Source: an uncultured Alphaproteobacteria bacterium (GTDB lineage: Bacteria > Pseudomonadota > Alphaproteobacteria > Puniceispirillales > Puniceispirillaceae). Taken from it: DNA of 64,000 nucleotides. Shown here in pieces: positions 25,042-34,390 of the stretch (within the stretch, counting starts at the first letter, position 1; the number at the start of each line of letters is the position of its first letter). Both the position numbers and the translations under genes were made by a program. The notes beneath the pieces are model-generated. The model was not told the DNA's origin. It saw nothing but the letters and a program-made list of their open reading frames with translations, and did not search any database. Location: contig CALEYP010000097.1 of the NCBI GenBank assembly GCA_937924895.1, forward strand, positions 35,522 to 99,521, read 5' to 3'.

Positions 25042-26394
25042 TTAGTAATCAGCATTCACCGCTGTGAGGCAGTTCGTCAGCTGGTCAATCGCCTGCGTGC
25101 ATTTATTGGGATCGAGCGCCTCAACCATCACGCGGATAAGTGGTTCTGTTCCTGATGGTCGCAATAATGTGCGCCCTTCATCCCCTAGCATCTCTTCCAC
25201 CTCGGCCTGACAAGCTAAGACACGCTCATCATCCAGAATCGCTTTATTCATATTGGGCAAATTCACCAAAGTCTGTGGCACGGACTCATAGAGAGAGAAA
25301 AGCTGGCTAAAGGGTTGATCTTTTGTGTCGCGCGCAGCTGCCAGTTGCAATGCCGCCATGAGCCCATCACCAGACGGACAAATGTCAGGCATCAAAATAT
25401 GGCCAGACCCCTCGCCTCCCAGATTCCCACCAGTGGCTTTGAGCATCTCCAAGATATAGCGGTCACCGACCTTGGCCCGCGCAAATCCGATATTCTTCTC
25501 AGCAAAATAGCGCTCCAGCCCCAAATTAGTCATCAAGGTGCCAACAACATCGCCCGTGAGGCGCCCGTCTCTGTGATGGGCACTTGCAATCGCGCCAAGC
25601 ACTTTATCCCCATCATGAATCGTGCCTGTCTCATCAGCGATAATAAGGCGATCCGCATCACCATCTAAGGCAATTCCAAAATCAGCCTCATGGGCTTTGA
25701 CAGCCTCTGCCATCTTAGCGGGTGATACCGCCCCACAACCATCATTAATATTGAGCCCATCTGGGTCTATGTAGAGAGGGATCACAGTCGCACCAAGCGC
25801 AGCAAGCGTTTCTGGGGCTGTGCGATAGGCAGCGCCATGGGCACAATCAACGACCACTTTCTGGCCTTTGAGAAGCGCTTCATCAGATACAGATTGCACC
25901 GCATATTCAACATAAGATTGTGACGCATCCAGAATCCGGCGCACATAGCCCATCGTATCCGCTTCAGTTAAGGCGATAGACCCCTGGACAAGCTGACTAA
26001 TCTCTAGCTCAATCTCATCATCTAATTTCTGACCATCAGGTCCGAATAATTTAATACCATTATCATGATAGGGATTATGGCTCGCGGAAATCATCACACC
26101 TAAATGAGCTCCCATCTGTTTGACCATGAAAGATACGGTGGCTGTTGGCACTGGGCCAAGTAACTTACAATCCATACCAATTGAAGTGAAACCAGCGACC
26201 AAAGCTGATTCAATCATATAACCAGACAAGCGGGTATCTTTGGCAATCACAACGATCGGGGGGGCATCATTCTTGGCGTATTTATCGACAAACCAACGTC
26301 CAGATGCGAGGGCCAAACGCACAATGGCTTCGGCACGCATCGGACCTGTATTAATGCGAGCGCGTACGCCATCCGTTCCAAATATACCAGCCAT
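25042..26394 (-). CDS. glmM: Phosphoglucosamine mutase GlmM
   Basis: Interconverts glucosamine-6-phosphate and glucosamine-1-phosphate for peptidoglycan and LPS precursors. The N-terminal FGTDGVRA, the phosphoserine loop MISASHNPYHDNGIK with Ser105, the metal loop DGDADRLI (three Asp), the sugar loop GEGSGH and the phosphate loop RPSGTEPLIRVMVE are all present. Length 450 is standard. It is the last gene of the tilS-ftsH-folP-glmM run, the common ftsH-folP-glmM order. Confidence 0.98.
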   Translation of the reverse strand: MAGIFGTDGVRARINTGPMRAEAIVRLALASGRWFVDKYAKNDAPPIVVIAKDTRLSGYMIESALVAGFTSIGMDCKLLGPVPTATVSFMVKQMGAHLGVMISASHNPYHDNGIKLFGPDGQKLDDEIELEISQLVQGSIALTEADTMGYVRRILDASQSYVEYAVQSVSDEALLKGQKVVVDCAHGAAYRTAPETLAALGATVIPLYIDPDGLNINDGCGAVSPAKMAEAVKAHEADFGIALDGDADRLIIADETGTIHDGDKVLGAIASAHHRDGRLTGDVVGTLMTNLGLERYFAEKNIGFARAKVGDRYILEMLKATGGNLGGEGSGHILMPDICPSGDGLMAALQLAAARDTKDQPFSQLFSLYESVPQTLVNLPNMNKAILDDERVLACQAEVEEMLGDEGRTLLRPSGTEPLIRVMVEALDPNKCTQAIDQLTNCLTAVNADY

Positions 26395-26476
26395 CTGACA
26401 CCTCTAGCGATGAAATTCTATAGCGCCTCGCACTATAGGTAGCTCTGCGATGCAAGTCTAGCCTCAGCTCGTTTGG

Positions 26477-27571
26477 CTAGGCAAGGTATAGGGTGAGCGC
26501 CTGTTTTGTCTCAGCAACATCATGAGTCCGCACAAGCTGTGCACCAGCTTGCACCGCATGAAGCGTCAGAGCAAGCGAGCCCCCAAGCCGTTCTGTTGCT
26601 GGCTCATCTCGTGATAATTTAGCGATGGTAGATTTACGAGATACACCGATAAGTAACGGCACACCAAGTCCATGGAACAAGCTCGTCCATTGGATGAGCT
26701 CAATATTATGGGCTGGTGTTTTGCCAAAACCAAATCCTGGGTCAATCGCAATATGACTTAAGGGTAGACCAGCTTCTAACAACACCTGAATCCGCTCTTC
26801 AAGCCACCGATACACATCAATAGGCGCAAACTGATAATGTGGGTTGGCCTGCATAGTTTCAGGCGTACCCTGCATATGCATGGCAATCGCGAACCCTGTT
26901 TGAGCATTCAGATGATAGGCCTCTGCCACCATCTCTGGTGCGCCACTATCGCGAAATCCCCCAACATCATTAATAATAGGAGCACCAGCACGCAATGCCG
27001 CGCCCATAACCTGGGTATGACGCGTATCAGCCGAGACAATGTGGCCGGCTTTCGTCAATGCCTCAATCACCGGCGAGATACGCGCAATTTCAGCCTCAGC
27101 ACCAACAATTTCAGCGCCAGGGCGGGTTGATTCCCCCCCAACATCTAGGATGGTCGCACCTGCCTCTTGCATCGCCAATGCGCCAGCAATCGCATCATCT
27201 GTCTGATAATGCTGACCGCCATCTGAAAAACTATCAGGGGTCACATTTACAATCCCCATTACATGAGGCTCTGCCATGGATAAGCCAGCAAAATCGGGCC
27301 GTGGCGCAGTAAGCCTTTGAAGACGCGCCTCAGCCTCTATTTTATCGCTCATCAGGGCTAGCCACTCATGAACAGAGAGGCGATAGGCACAATAATCAGC
27401 ACCATCCTCAGTGATAAGGTCTAGATGCGAAAAGCCCATCCAGCCACCAGCAAGTCGAAAATGAGAGCTATTGCGGGCGGGATCAGACCAGCGAATTAGG
27501 TTCACAGGCCGCAACCAGTAGCTTTGCCCTGGCAGAACGGCCTGTGGTTCAGAAAGATAGGTTAATGCCAT
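26477..27571 (-). CDS. folP: Dihydropteroate synthase FolP
   Basis: Condenses p-aminobenzoate with dihydropterin pyrophosphate in folate synthesis and is the sulfonamide target. The core begins near residue 100 with VMGIVNVTPDSFSDGGQH and has GATILDVGGESTRPGA, then SADTRHTQVM, IINDVGGFRD, IDPGFGFGKTPAHN, GVSRKSTIA and the C-terminal RTHDVAET. The first 95 or so residues form an extension beyond the roughly 280-residue family core; similar N-terminal additions occur in some alphaproteobacterial FolP, role unknown. It begins one base after the ftsH stop. Confidence 0.96.
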   Translation of the reverse strand: MALTYLSEPQAVLPGQSYWLRPVNLIRWSDPARNSSHFRLAGGWMGFSHLDLITEDGADYCAYRLSVHEWLALMSDKIEAEARLQRLTAPRPDFAGLSMAEPHVMGIVNVTPDSFSDGGQHYQTDDAIAGALAMQEAGATILDVGGESTRPGAEIVGAEAEIARISPVIEALTKAGHIVSADTRHTQVMGAALRAGAPIINDVGGFRDSGAPEMVAEAYHLNAQTGFAIAMHMQGTPETMQANPHYQFAPIDVYRWLEERIQVLLEAGLPLSHIAIDPGFGFGKTPAHNIELIQWTSLFHGLGVPLLIGVSRKSTIAKLSRDEPATERLGGSLALTLHAVQAGAQLVRTHDVAETKQALTLYLA

Positions 27572-29512
27572 TTATGCTTGATCAGGACCAGCAGGCTCAC
27601 CTGAAGGTTTGCTTGTCCGACGACCACCTGTTGGCAGACCAGCACGTGGCTTTTTCGCACGCGGCTCTGTTGGTGGCTCATCATCATTCGCATCCTTGCG
27701 TGAGATGGTCCCCCCTTCCACAATGATTTTGATCTCTTCGCCGTTTAGCGTCTCATATTCGAGAAGGCCTTGTGCCAGATTTTCCAACTCATCATTGTGA
27801 GTCTTTAGGATATTTTCGGCATCTTGGTAGGCTTCATCAACAATGCGGCGCACCTCGGCATCGATCAAATCCGCTGTGGTCTCAGACACATTTTTCTGTT
27901 GCGTAACAGACCGGCCAAGGAATACTTCTTGTTCGTCGCCTGCATAAGCAAGGAATCCCAGCTTATCTGACATACCCCATTCTGTGACCATGCGGCGTGC
28001 CATATCTGTGGCCATACGAATATCGCTTGAGGCACCTGTCGTGATCTTCTCAGAGCCAAAGATGAGGTCTTCGGCAATACGACCACCACATGCTACACGC
28101 AAATCAGCCAGAATTTTGTCATAAGCAAGAGACACACGATCCCCTTCTGGCAGACGCATCACCATACCGAGGGCCCGGCCACGAGGAATAATCGTTGCCT
28201 TATGGATTGGGTCGGATGCCGCCAAATGCAGCGCCACCACGGCGTGACCTGCCTCATGATAGGCCGTTAGGCGCTTTTCATCATCGGTCATCACCATTGA
28301 CCGACGCTCAGAGCCCATCATCACCTTATCTTTGGCTTCTTCAAATTCAGCCATTGAGACAGTGCGACGCCCTTTACGAGCGGCTAGCAAGGCCGCCTCA
28401 TTCACAAGATTAGCCAAATCAGCGCCTGAGAAACCTGGTGTACCGCGCGCAATCACACGTGGTTCAACATCATTGGCCAATGGTGTTTTGCGCATGTGAA
28501 CTTTCAAAATACGCTCACGGCCAAGCAAATCTGGGTTTGGCACAACAACTTGTCGGTCAAAACGGCCAGGGCGCAACAAAGCAGGGTCAAGAACATCTGG
28601 ACGGTTTGTCGCCGCGACCAAAATAACACCCTCATTTGCCTCGAAACCATCCATCTCAACAAGCATCTGGTTCAAAGTTTGTTCACGTTCATCATTACCA
28701 CCACCGAGGCCGGCACCACGATGGCGACCAACCGCATCAATTTCATCGATAAAAATGATACATGGGGCGCTTTTTTTGCCCTGTTCGAACATGTCACGCA
28801 CACGGCTTGCGCCAACACCCACAAACATTTCCACAAAGTCAGAGCCAGAGATTGAGAAAAATGGAACATTTGCCTCGCCAGCGACAGAACGCGCGAGCAA
28901 TGTTTTACCGGTGCCTGGAGGGCCCACCAAAAGCACACCCTTTGGAATTTTACCGCCAAGGCGTTGGAACTTTCCTGGGTCTTTGAGGAACTCTACAACT
29001 TCTTCTAATTCTGTTTTGGCTTCGTCAATGCCAGCCACGTCATCAAATGTAACCCGCCCATGCGCCTCATTTAGTAATTTAGCGCGTGACTTACCGAACC
29101 CCATCGCGCCACCACGTCCGCCGCCTTGCATTTGACGCATGAAGAAAATCCATACACCGATAAAGAGCAGCATTGGGAACCAAGATAGCAACACAGAGAA
29201 GAACCCAGGCATATTGCTTTCATCGGGACGTGCTTCGATACGCACATCATTTTCTGTCAGAACTGATACAATGTCAGCGCCTTCTGGGACATAGGATTTC
29301 ACTTGCTGGTTACTTTTGGTAATCGCTGTGATATTTGGCCCTTCAAGGATAGCCTGCTCCACATCCCCCGATTCAATTGTCGCAACCAAATCAGAATAGG
29401 CAACATTTCGCCCAGACGTATTAGAGGTCGGGTTTTGGAACAAGTTAAATAATGACATCACAGCAACGCCGATGATGATCCAAATAAAAATGTTACGACC
29501 GAGATTATTCAC
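27572..29512 (-). CDS. ftsH: ATP-dependent zinc metalloprotease FtsH
   Basis: Membrane-anchored AAA+ protease that degrades damaged membrane proteins and regulators. Two membrane helices (about residues 8-26 and 104-124) bracket a periplasmic loop. The AAA domain has Walker A GPPGTGKT (197-204), Walker [11 protein letters not shown], the pore loop [10 protein letters not shown] and the SRH. The zinc site HEAGH is at 419-423. A Pro/Lys-rich tail ends the 646 residues. The start is GTG 29512 (peptide MNNLGRN) with no good ribosome site, so translation may be coupled to tilS, whose stop is 63 bases upstream. In E. coli FtsH degrades LpxC and RpoH; both substrates are encoded in this window. Confidence 0.97.
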   Translation of the reverse strand: MNNLGRNIFIWIIIGVAVMSLFNLFQNPTSNTSGRNVAYSDLVATIESGDVEQAILEGPNITAITKSNQQVKSYVPEGADIVSVLTENDVRIEARPDESNMPGFFSVLLSWFPMLLFIGVWIFFMRQMQGGGRGGAMGFGKSRAKLLNEAHGRVTFDDVAGIDEAKTELEEVVEFLKDPGKFQRLGGKIPKGVLLVGPPGTGKTLLARSVAGEANVPFFSISGSDFVEMFVGVGASRVRDMFEQGKKSAPCIIFIDEIDAVGRHRGAGLGGGNDEREQTLNQMLVEMDGFEANEGVILVAATNRPDVLDPALLRPGRFDRQVVVPNPDLLGRERILKVHMRKTPLANDVEPRVIARGTPGFSGADLANLVNEAALLAARKGRRTVSMAEFEEAKDKVMMGSERRSMVMTDDEKRLTAYHEAGHAVVALHLAASDPIHKATIIPRGRALGMVMRLPEGDRVSLAYDKILADLRVACGGRIAEDLIFGSEKITTGASSDIRMATDMARRMVTEWGMSDKLGFLAYAGDEQEVFLGRSVTQQKNVSETTADLIDAEVRRIVDEAYQDAENILKTHNDELENLAQGLLEYETLNGEEIKIIVEGGTISRKDANDDEPPTEPRAKKPRAGLPTGGRRTSKPSGEPAGPDQA

Positions 29513-29575
29513 GTGGGCTAACTTTCTATTGTTACAAATTCATGCCTAATCGACATGGTGATTTGTGAGACTGCG

Positions 29576-30916
29576 CTAAGATGGTGTCTCAAGTAACCGG
29601 CCAATAGGGTAGAGCGCAAGCCCTGCGTCTGGCCAATCCTCTTGAGGGATCCCATCTTGGGTGACGGTATCCTTAATGTGGGTATTCCCCCCTCGTTCGT
29701 CAAGGGGATGAAAAGCGACAAAGATGCGGCGCACCTCAACTGGTACACCTGCCAAAGCCCGCCGTAATGGGTCATCAGATGGCAACGCGGCCCAAACCGC
29801 ATCATCAAGGCTATTAAGCTGGCCAGCACTTGCACTCCGCAGATAAAGCCTATCCTCAAAAATAAACTCATCACCCGCTGACAGAGATGGCAATGAACGA
29901 GGACGCCCACTCTCTGGCAAGATGAGGAGCCTCTCGCCTTCCTTGCGCCATAGGCTGTAGCTAATTGTCGCATGTCCCGTCTGATGCAGACGCAAAATGG
30001 CCCTGTCAATCGCTGCTGGAGATGGCGGATAAGGCGTCCGTCCAATATGATGGATCGCATAGCTCATCACATGGCGCTGTTCTGCAGGTGACAACGCCTC
30101 AAAGGCTGAGAGCGGTAAGCACATCCATAAGGATTGCAAGGGATGGTCACTGCGTAACTCATGCTGACCTACCCACTCTTTCACAGCCGTCTCTGTCAAA
30201 GATGTCAGGCGTTGCGCTAGATTTTGCAGTCTCTCGCACTCTTGTTTTGCCTGTGGGGCAGCTTCGAAAAATTGACGCCAGCGCACCCTTTCAAAATGCT
30301 TGTTACGATTGGTTGGATCTTCAATAAATGGCAAATCATGCGCATCACAGATTTCATAAAATAGCTGTTTTGGATAGGCCAGCGCCGGCCTTAGCAGAGG
30401 CACGAAAGCGCGATAGCTTATCTCTTTCATGCCCGACAGACCAGCTAGCCCACTATCATGAGACAGGCGCATAGCCACTGTCTCAGCCTGATCATCGCCA
30501 TGATGCGCCAACCAAATCACACCATGATGCGCCCGTGCATAGGATAACAAAAGCTGATAGCGCTGTGTGCGCGCCCATGCCGCCAATCCTCTTTCAGGCG
30601 GTTGCGCCGTCACAGTTAGAAGCTGGGCCTCAAGACCCATCTCCTTTGCCGTCTGCGCTACAGATTCGGCTTCTTCGGTAGCCTCAGGACGCAAGCGGTT
30701 ATTGACAATTAACGCTGTCACCGATGCATTATGTTGCGGCGCAATTGAGGCAAGCAGATAAGCAAGTGCGAGCGAGTCAGGTCCCCCCGACAAGGCCACA
30801 AACCACGTTTGCCCCCGATTATCTCGTGATAATATACGGGCGAGCCGATGAATATCGGCGGTAAGCTGCGCCTGTCCCTTAAGAGGTGGCACAGGCCGCT
30901 TTTTGGTTAAGCTCAT
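29576..30916 (-). CDS. tilS: tRNA(Ile)-lysidine synthetase TilS
   Basis: Modifies C34 of the tRNA-Ile CAU anticodon to lysidine using lysine and ATP, changing decoding from Met to Ile. The PP-loop ALSGGPDSLALAYLLA lies about 45 residues from the start; LAHHGDDQAETVAMRL is the second signature, and RLSHDSGLAGLSGM fits the family GxxRP/SGL region. I choose ATG 30916 (446 residues); the frame is open to 31024, but the extra 36 residues lie inside cpoB and do not look like TilS. Even so it overlaps the cpoB end by 38 bases. The C-terminal domains match the long bacterial type weakly. Confidence 0.9.
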   Translation of the reverse strand: MSLTKKRPVPPLKGQAQLTADIHRLARILSRDNRGQTWFVALSGGPDSLALAYLLASIAPQHNASVTALIVNNRLRPEATEEAESVAQTAKEMGLEAQLLTVTAQPPERGLAAWARTQRYQLLLSYARAHHGVIWLAHHGDDQAETVAMRLSHDSGLAGLSGMKEISYRAFVPLLRPALAYPKQLFYEICDAHDLPFIEDPTNRNKHFERVRWRQFFEAAPQAKQECERLQNLAQRLTSLTETAVKEWVGQHELRSDHPLQSLWMCLPLSAFEALSPAEQRHVMSYAIHHIGRTPYPPSPAAIDRAILRLHQTGHATISYSLWRKEGERLLILPESGRPRSLPSLSAGDEFIFEDRLYLRSASAGQLNSLDDAVWAALPSDDPLRRALAGVPVEVRRIFVAFHPLDERGGNTHIKDTVTQDGIPQEDWPDAGLALYPIGRLLETPS

Positions 30917-32039
30917 CAAGGCGCTTCGTGAAGGATTCAGGGGGCTGGTCAAGCAATTGCGGCAAATCTTTGAAAATTTGGCAGGCTTGTTCAGCTGTGG
31001 CGAAATTTGCCACTGATTCTGCAATCATCAAAATCGCATCTGGCAGACGTGAATCAGACTGATATTCAGAATTAAATTCAGTAAAGGTCATGGCTGATTT
31101 TTCATACTGGCCTTGGATGAATTGCACACGGCCTAGCCAATATAATACATCTGCTGAGCGTTCATGATCAGGATGAGTTGTGCGGAATTCTGCAAATGCG
31201 GCCTCCGCAGTTTCAAGATCATTCTGCAAGGCGCGTCCAAGCGCAAAGCGATATTGCTCTTCTGGGCTACCTTCTGGCAAGACAGAAGCCGGCACCTCTA
31301 ACTCTGGCGCCTCGTCACTAGCGGCAGCGTCAGTTGCTGGCTGTTCATCATCTGCGGCACTTATCGCTGTTTCATTGTCAGACGTGACTGGGTCACTTGC
31401 GTCCTCGGCCGCAGCTTCTGTGGCAGCGAGAGTAGCATTATCGTCTGTCTGATTATCTGCCGGTGCGACTTTTGCGAGCTCCTCAGCGACTGCCTCATCT
31501 TTCTCTACCGTCCAGGTTGATCCCCCAGTATCTTCATCGCGGCTCAGTGCAACAGAGGGGTTATCTCCTTGGGCGATGGCATCATCCTGCAAAACAGCCG
31601 TTGCAAGATTATCACCAGATAAATTCAGCAGCGTCTGCATCCGCTTTTCAAGCCGCAACACACGGAACTCAACATCTGATGATAATTCGATGGCGCGGCG
31701 CAAGCGTTGGTTAAAGATATCTAATGTGTCTGATAATTCAGCGATTTGCGCCTTTAAATCTTTCATAGATGCAGCTTGCGCAGAACTATTGGCTGTGGTT
31801 GAGCCAGTCATTTGCTCAATCTGAAGACGCATCGCGCGCAATTCGGTTTCCATCGCGCCACGAACATCTTTGAGGCTATCTTCAACATTGTTCAAACGCA
31901 TTTGCTGGCGCGCCAATAGGGTCGCATTTGAGTCTGATGATTGCGCAAAGGCTGGCGATAGATGTGCTATCACCAAGAGTGGCACAAGACACATCATAGC
32001 AAAGAGAGCGCGTGAGTGAGAAAGCTGGCGCACAAACAT
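30879..32039 (-). CDS. cpoB: Tol-Pal associated periplasmic protein CpoB (YbgF)
   Basis: Periplasmic protein that links Tol-Pal function to peptidoglycan synthesis at division. It has a signal peptide ending near PAFAQ, a coiled-coil segment (about residues 38-110), an acidic Ala/Asp/Glu-rich linker (about 150-245), and C-terminal TPR repeats starting at EEQYRFALGRALQNDLETAEAAFAEFRTTHP. Length 386 is larger than E. coli CpoB (263), mainly because of the linker. It follows pal after a strong terminator, so it probably has its own promoter or depends on read-through. Confidence 0.9.
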   Translation of the reverse strand: MFVRQLSHSRALFAMMCLVPLLVIAHLSPAFAQSSDSNATLLARQQMRLNNVEDSLKDVRGAMETELRAMRLQIEQMTGSTTANSSAQAASMKDLKAQIAELSDTLDIFNQRLRRAIELSSDVEFRVLRLEKRMQTLLNLSGDNLATAVLQDDAIAQGDNPSVALSRDEDTGGSTWTVEKDEAVAEELAKVAPADNQTDDNATLAATEAAAEDASDPVTSDNETAISAADDEQPATDAAASDEAPELEVPASVLPEGSPEEQYRFALGRALQNDLETAEAAFAEFRTTHPDHERSADVLYWLGRVQFIQGQYEKSAMTFTEFNSEYQSDSRLPDAILMIAESVANFATAEQACQIFKDLPQLLDQPPESFTKRLDELNQKAACATS

Positions 32040-32162
32040 AACAAACCCTTTTCGAACTTCAGACTGGCTTCACTATAGCAAAATAATGTGTGGGATAAAG
32101 TGTTTCGCCCATTCCCGGATATATTTTGGATAGGAACCTTATATGTGCAAAATGATTACGGC

Positions 32163-32193
32163 AAAAAAAAGGCCTTGTTGGTACAAGGCCTTT
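32163..32193 (-). terminator. Intrinsic terminator after pal
   Basis: On the minus strand AAAGGCCTTGT (32193-32183) pairs perfectly with ACAAGGCCTTT (32178-32168) around a 4-base loop and runs on into eight U residues in all (32170-32163). It lies 22 bases after the pal stop and before cpoB. Confidence 0.85.
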
Positions 32194-32214
32194 CTCATTC
32201 ATGGTCGATGAGGA

Positions 32215-32775
32215 TTAGTTCAGAACTGTCACAGAACGACGATTCTTAGCCCATGCCTCTTCGTTTGACCCAACAACAGCTGGACGCTCTTTACCATATG
32301 ATACGATACGGATGCGTGAGCCATCAACGCCGCGTGCAACCAAATAGTCACGTGTAGCTGAGGCACGACGCTCACCAAGAGCAAGGTTATATTCTCTTGT
32401 GCCGCGCTCATCAGCATGGCCTTCAATCTTCACGCGCAAGGCTGGCTTAGCGTTCAAGAAGGCAGCTTGCTTGTCCAAAGTCGCCATTGCATCAGCAGAT
32501 AGGGCTGATGAGTCAAAGCCGAATAGGACAGTGTCGCCGATTGTCATCAATTCGCCGCGGGCTTGCTCAAGCGCTGACGCTTCTGCTGCTGCAGCTGACG
32601 CAGCTGAAGAAGAAGATGATGATGAGGCTTCAGAAGCTGTGCTTGTTGAAGATGATGAGGCGCTTGTGGCACCTGAATCTGCGCTGCTAGCGGCTTCTTC
32701 AGAAATAGTTGAAGCTGTTTCACAAGCGGCTAGCAAAAAGGTAGCGGCTGCGAGTGTAAGTAAAGGTCTGAACAT
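32215..32775 (-). CDS. pal: Peptidoglycan-associated lipoprotein Pal
   Basis: Outer-membrane lipoprotein that binds peptidoglycan and TolB and pulls the outer membrane in at division. Lipobox LLAAC is followed by a striking 45-50 residue linker made almost only of Ser, Ala, Glu and Thr, then an OmpA-like domain (VLFGFDSSALSADAMATLDKQAAFL; IEGHADERGTREYNLALGERRA; SYGKERP). The Asp and Arg that bind diaminopimelate are in HADERGT and the GERRA helix. I choose ATG 32775 with GGGAGC upstream (186 residues); the longer frame to 32820 adds 15 residues before the signal peptide. A strong terminator follows. Confidence 0.95.
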   Translation of the reverse strand: MFRPLLTLAAATFLLAACETASTISEEAASSADSGATSASSSSTSTASEASSSSSSSAASAAAAEASALEQARGELMTIGDTVLFGFDSSALSADAMATLDKQAAFLNAKPALRVKIEGHADERGTREYNLALGERRASATRDYLVARGVDGSRIRIVSYGKERPAVVGSNEEAWAKNRRSVTVLN

Positions 32776-32987
32776 ATGTTGCTCCCAATAATATGACCGG
32801 ACCATTGAGCGGCCTGTCAAATCGCGATTTTACACGCCCGGTGATCAGTCAGGCGTAAACTTGTTCCACTATTCGGGAAAAGGCGATTTAATTCAACAAG
32901 AAAAACCGTTCAGCCCCTAAATAATGGCATAACTTGCCCCACCGCATAGCAATAATATGAGAAGAAGGCAAGGATAGAGATAGCTGG

Positions 32988-34319
32988 CTAACGCAAAAGC
33001 GGTGACCAAGCCGGGTCTGAGGCATCAGCTGGGGTGATAATTCGGCGCTCATTAAACCCCGTGATATCTACACGGTAGAGCGCCACCTCTCCGCCTGTGC
33101 CATCTTCATTCAATGGCTCTTGTTTGAAATACATCAACACACGACCATTTGGCGCCCAAGTGGGACCTTCCACCAAAAAGCCACGTGCCAAAAGCCGTTC
33201 ACCAGAGCCATCAATATTCATTACACCGATGTAAAATTCGCCGCGCACCATTTTTGTAAAGGCCACAATATCGCCGCGCGGTGACCATACAGGTGTAGCA
33301 TAACGGCCATCACCATAGCTGATGCGGCGGACATTTTTGCCATTGCGATTCATCACATAAAGTTGCTGGCTTCCGCCCCTGTCAGAGTTAAAGACAATCT
33401 GGCTGCCATCAGGGCTGTAAGACGGCGAGGTATCAATAGACGGCGATCTCGTCAGACGGTCGATGGTCTGGGTCTTTAAATCCATCTCATAGATGTCTGT
33501 CATACCATCTTCGGCTAGCGACATGATAAGCGCATCACCATCTGGGCTAAAGCGGGGCGCAAATGTCATGCCTGGAAAAGAGCCCACACGTTCGGTTCTC
33601 CCCGTTGCGACATCCAGCAGATAGACGTTCGGCTCATCATTAAAGTAATTAAGGTAGGCGATTTCATGCGCAGTTGCTGAGAAACGAGGCGTCAGCACCA
33701 AATCAAAGCCAGACGTCAGGAACCTATGAGTAGGACCATCTTGGTCCATGATAGCGAGACGTTTTACCCGCTTATCAGCAGGTCCTGATTCAGACACATA
33801 GACGATTTGCGTATCGAAATAGGCCGCATCACCGGTGAATTCTTCATAGACGAAGTCAGCAATCTGATGAGACAGACGGCGCAACCCTTCACGAGCAGCT
33901 GCGCCCCCACCAGCTGTGATATCACGCTGGGCCACCACGTCCCACAATACAAATTCAACCTGAAGTGCGCCTGCATCATCAATATAAGCTGACCCGATAA
34001 GGAGGCCTTTGACGCCTAGAGGGGTCCAATCATTAAAGTCTGGGCGTAATTTTGGCGATTCAGGCGGTGCGATAAACGCCGCAGAATCAACAGGTTTGAA
34101 TTGCCCCGAGCTTGCTAAATCATCAGAAATGATTTGTGAGATTTGGCGCCCTACCTGACTTGGTTGGCCATCAAGCCCTGTGAATTCAGCAATGGCAATC
34201 GGGATAGGCGCCACTTGTCCATCAGTAATGTCAAGGCGCAAGGTTTGCGCAAGTGACGATGTGAGGGGGCTGCCGATAAATGACAGAAGCATCACGAAAA
34301 TGGTAAGATGACGCATCAT
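32988..34319 (-). CDS. tolB: Tol-Pal system periplasmic protein TolB
   Basis: Periplasmic protein that shuttles between TolA and Pal. It has a signal peptide ending near SSLAQ, an N-terminal domain (about residues 25-160; PIPIAIAEF) and a six-bladed beta-propeller with repeated D-SPSYSPDGSQIVFNSDRGGS-type blades (FAPRFSPDGDALIM; ATPVWSPRGDIVAF; GPTWAPNGRVLMY). I start at ATG 34319, where AAGGGA lies upstream, giving 443 residues; the extra 25 residues to 34394 precede the signal peptide and overlap tolA. It lies between tolA and pal as in most Tol operons. Confidence 0.96.
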   Translation of the reverse strand: MMRHLTIFVMLLSFIGSPLTSSLAQTLRLDITDGQVAPIPIAIAEFTGLDGQPSQVGRQISQIISDDLASSGQFKPVDSAAFIAPPESPKLRPDFNDWTPLGVKGLLIGSAYIDDAGALQVEFVLWDVVAQRDITAGGGAAAREGLRRLSHQIADFVYEEFTGDAAYFDTQIVYVSESGPADKRVKRLAIMDQDGPTHRFLTSGFDLVLTPRFSATAHEIAYLNYFNDEPNVYLLDVATGRTERVGSFPGMTFAPRFSPDGDALIMSLAEDGMTDIYEMDLKTQTIDRLTRSPSIDTSPSYSPDGSQIVFNSDRGGSQQLYVMNRNGKNVRRISYGDGRYATPVWSPRGDIVAFTKMVRGEFYIGVMNIDGSGERLLARGFLVEGPTWAPNGRVLMYFKQEPLNEDGTGGEVALYRVDITGFNERRIITPADASDPAWSPLLR

Positions 34320-34390
34320 TGATTTTATCCCTTTTCCGATAGGTCTCGCATAGTGCGGCCTGTCATATTGTCCTGATTTCACGCGATGTT

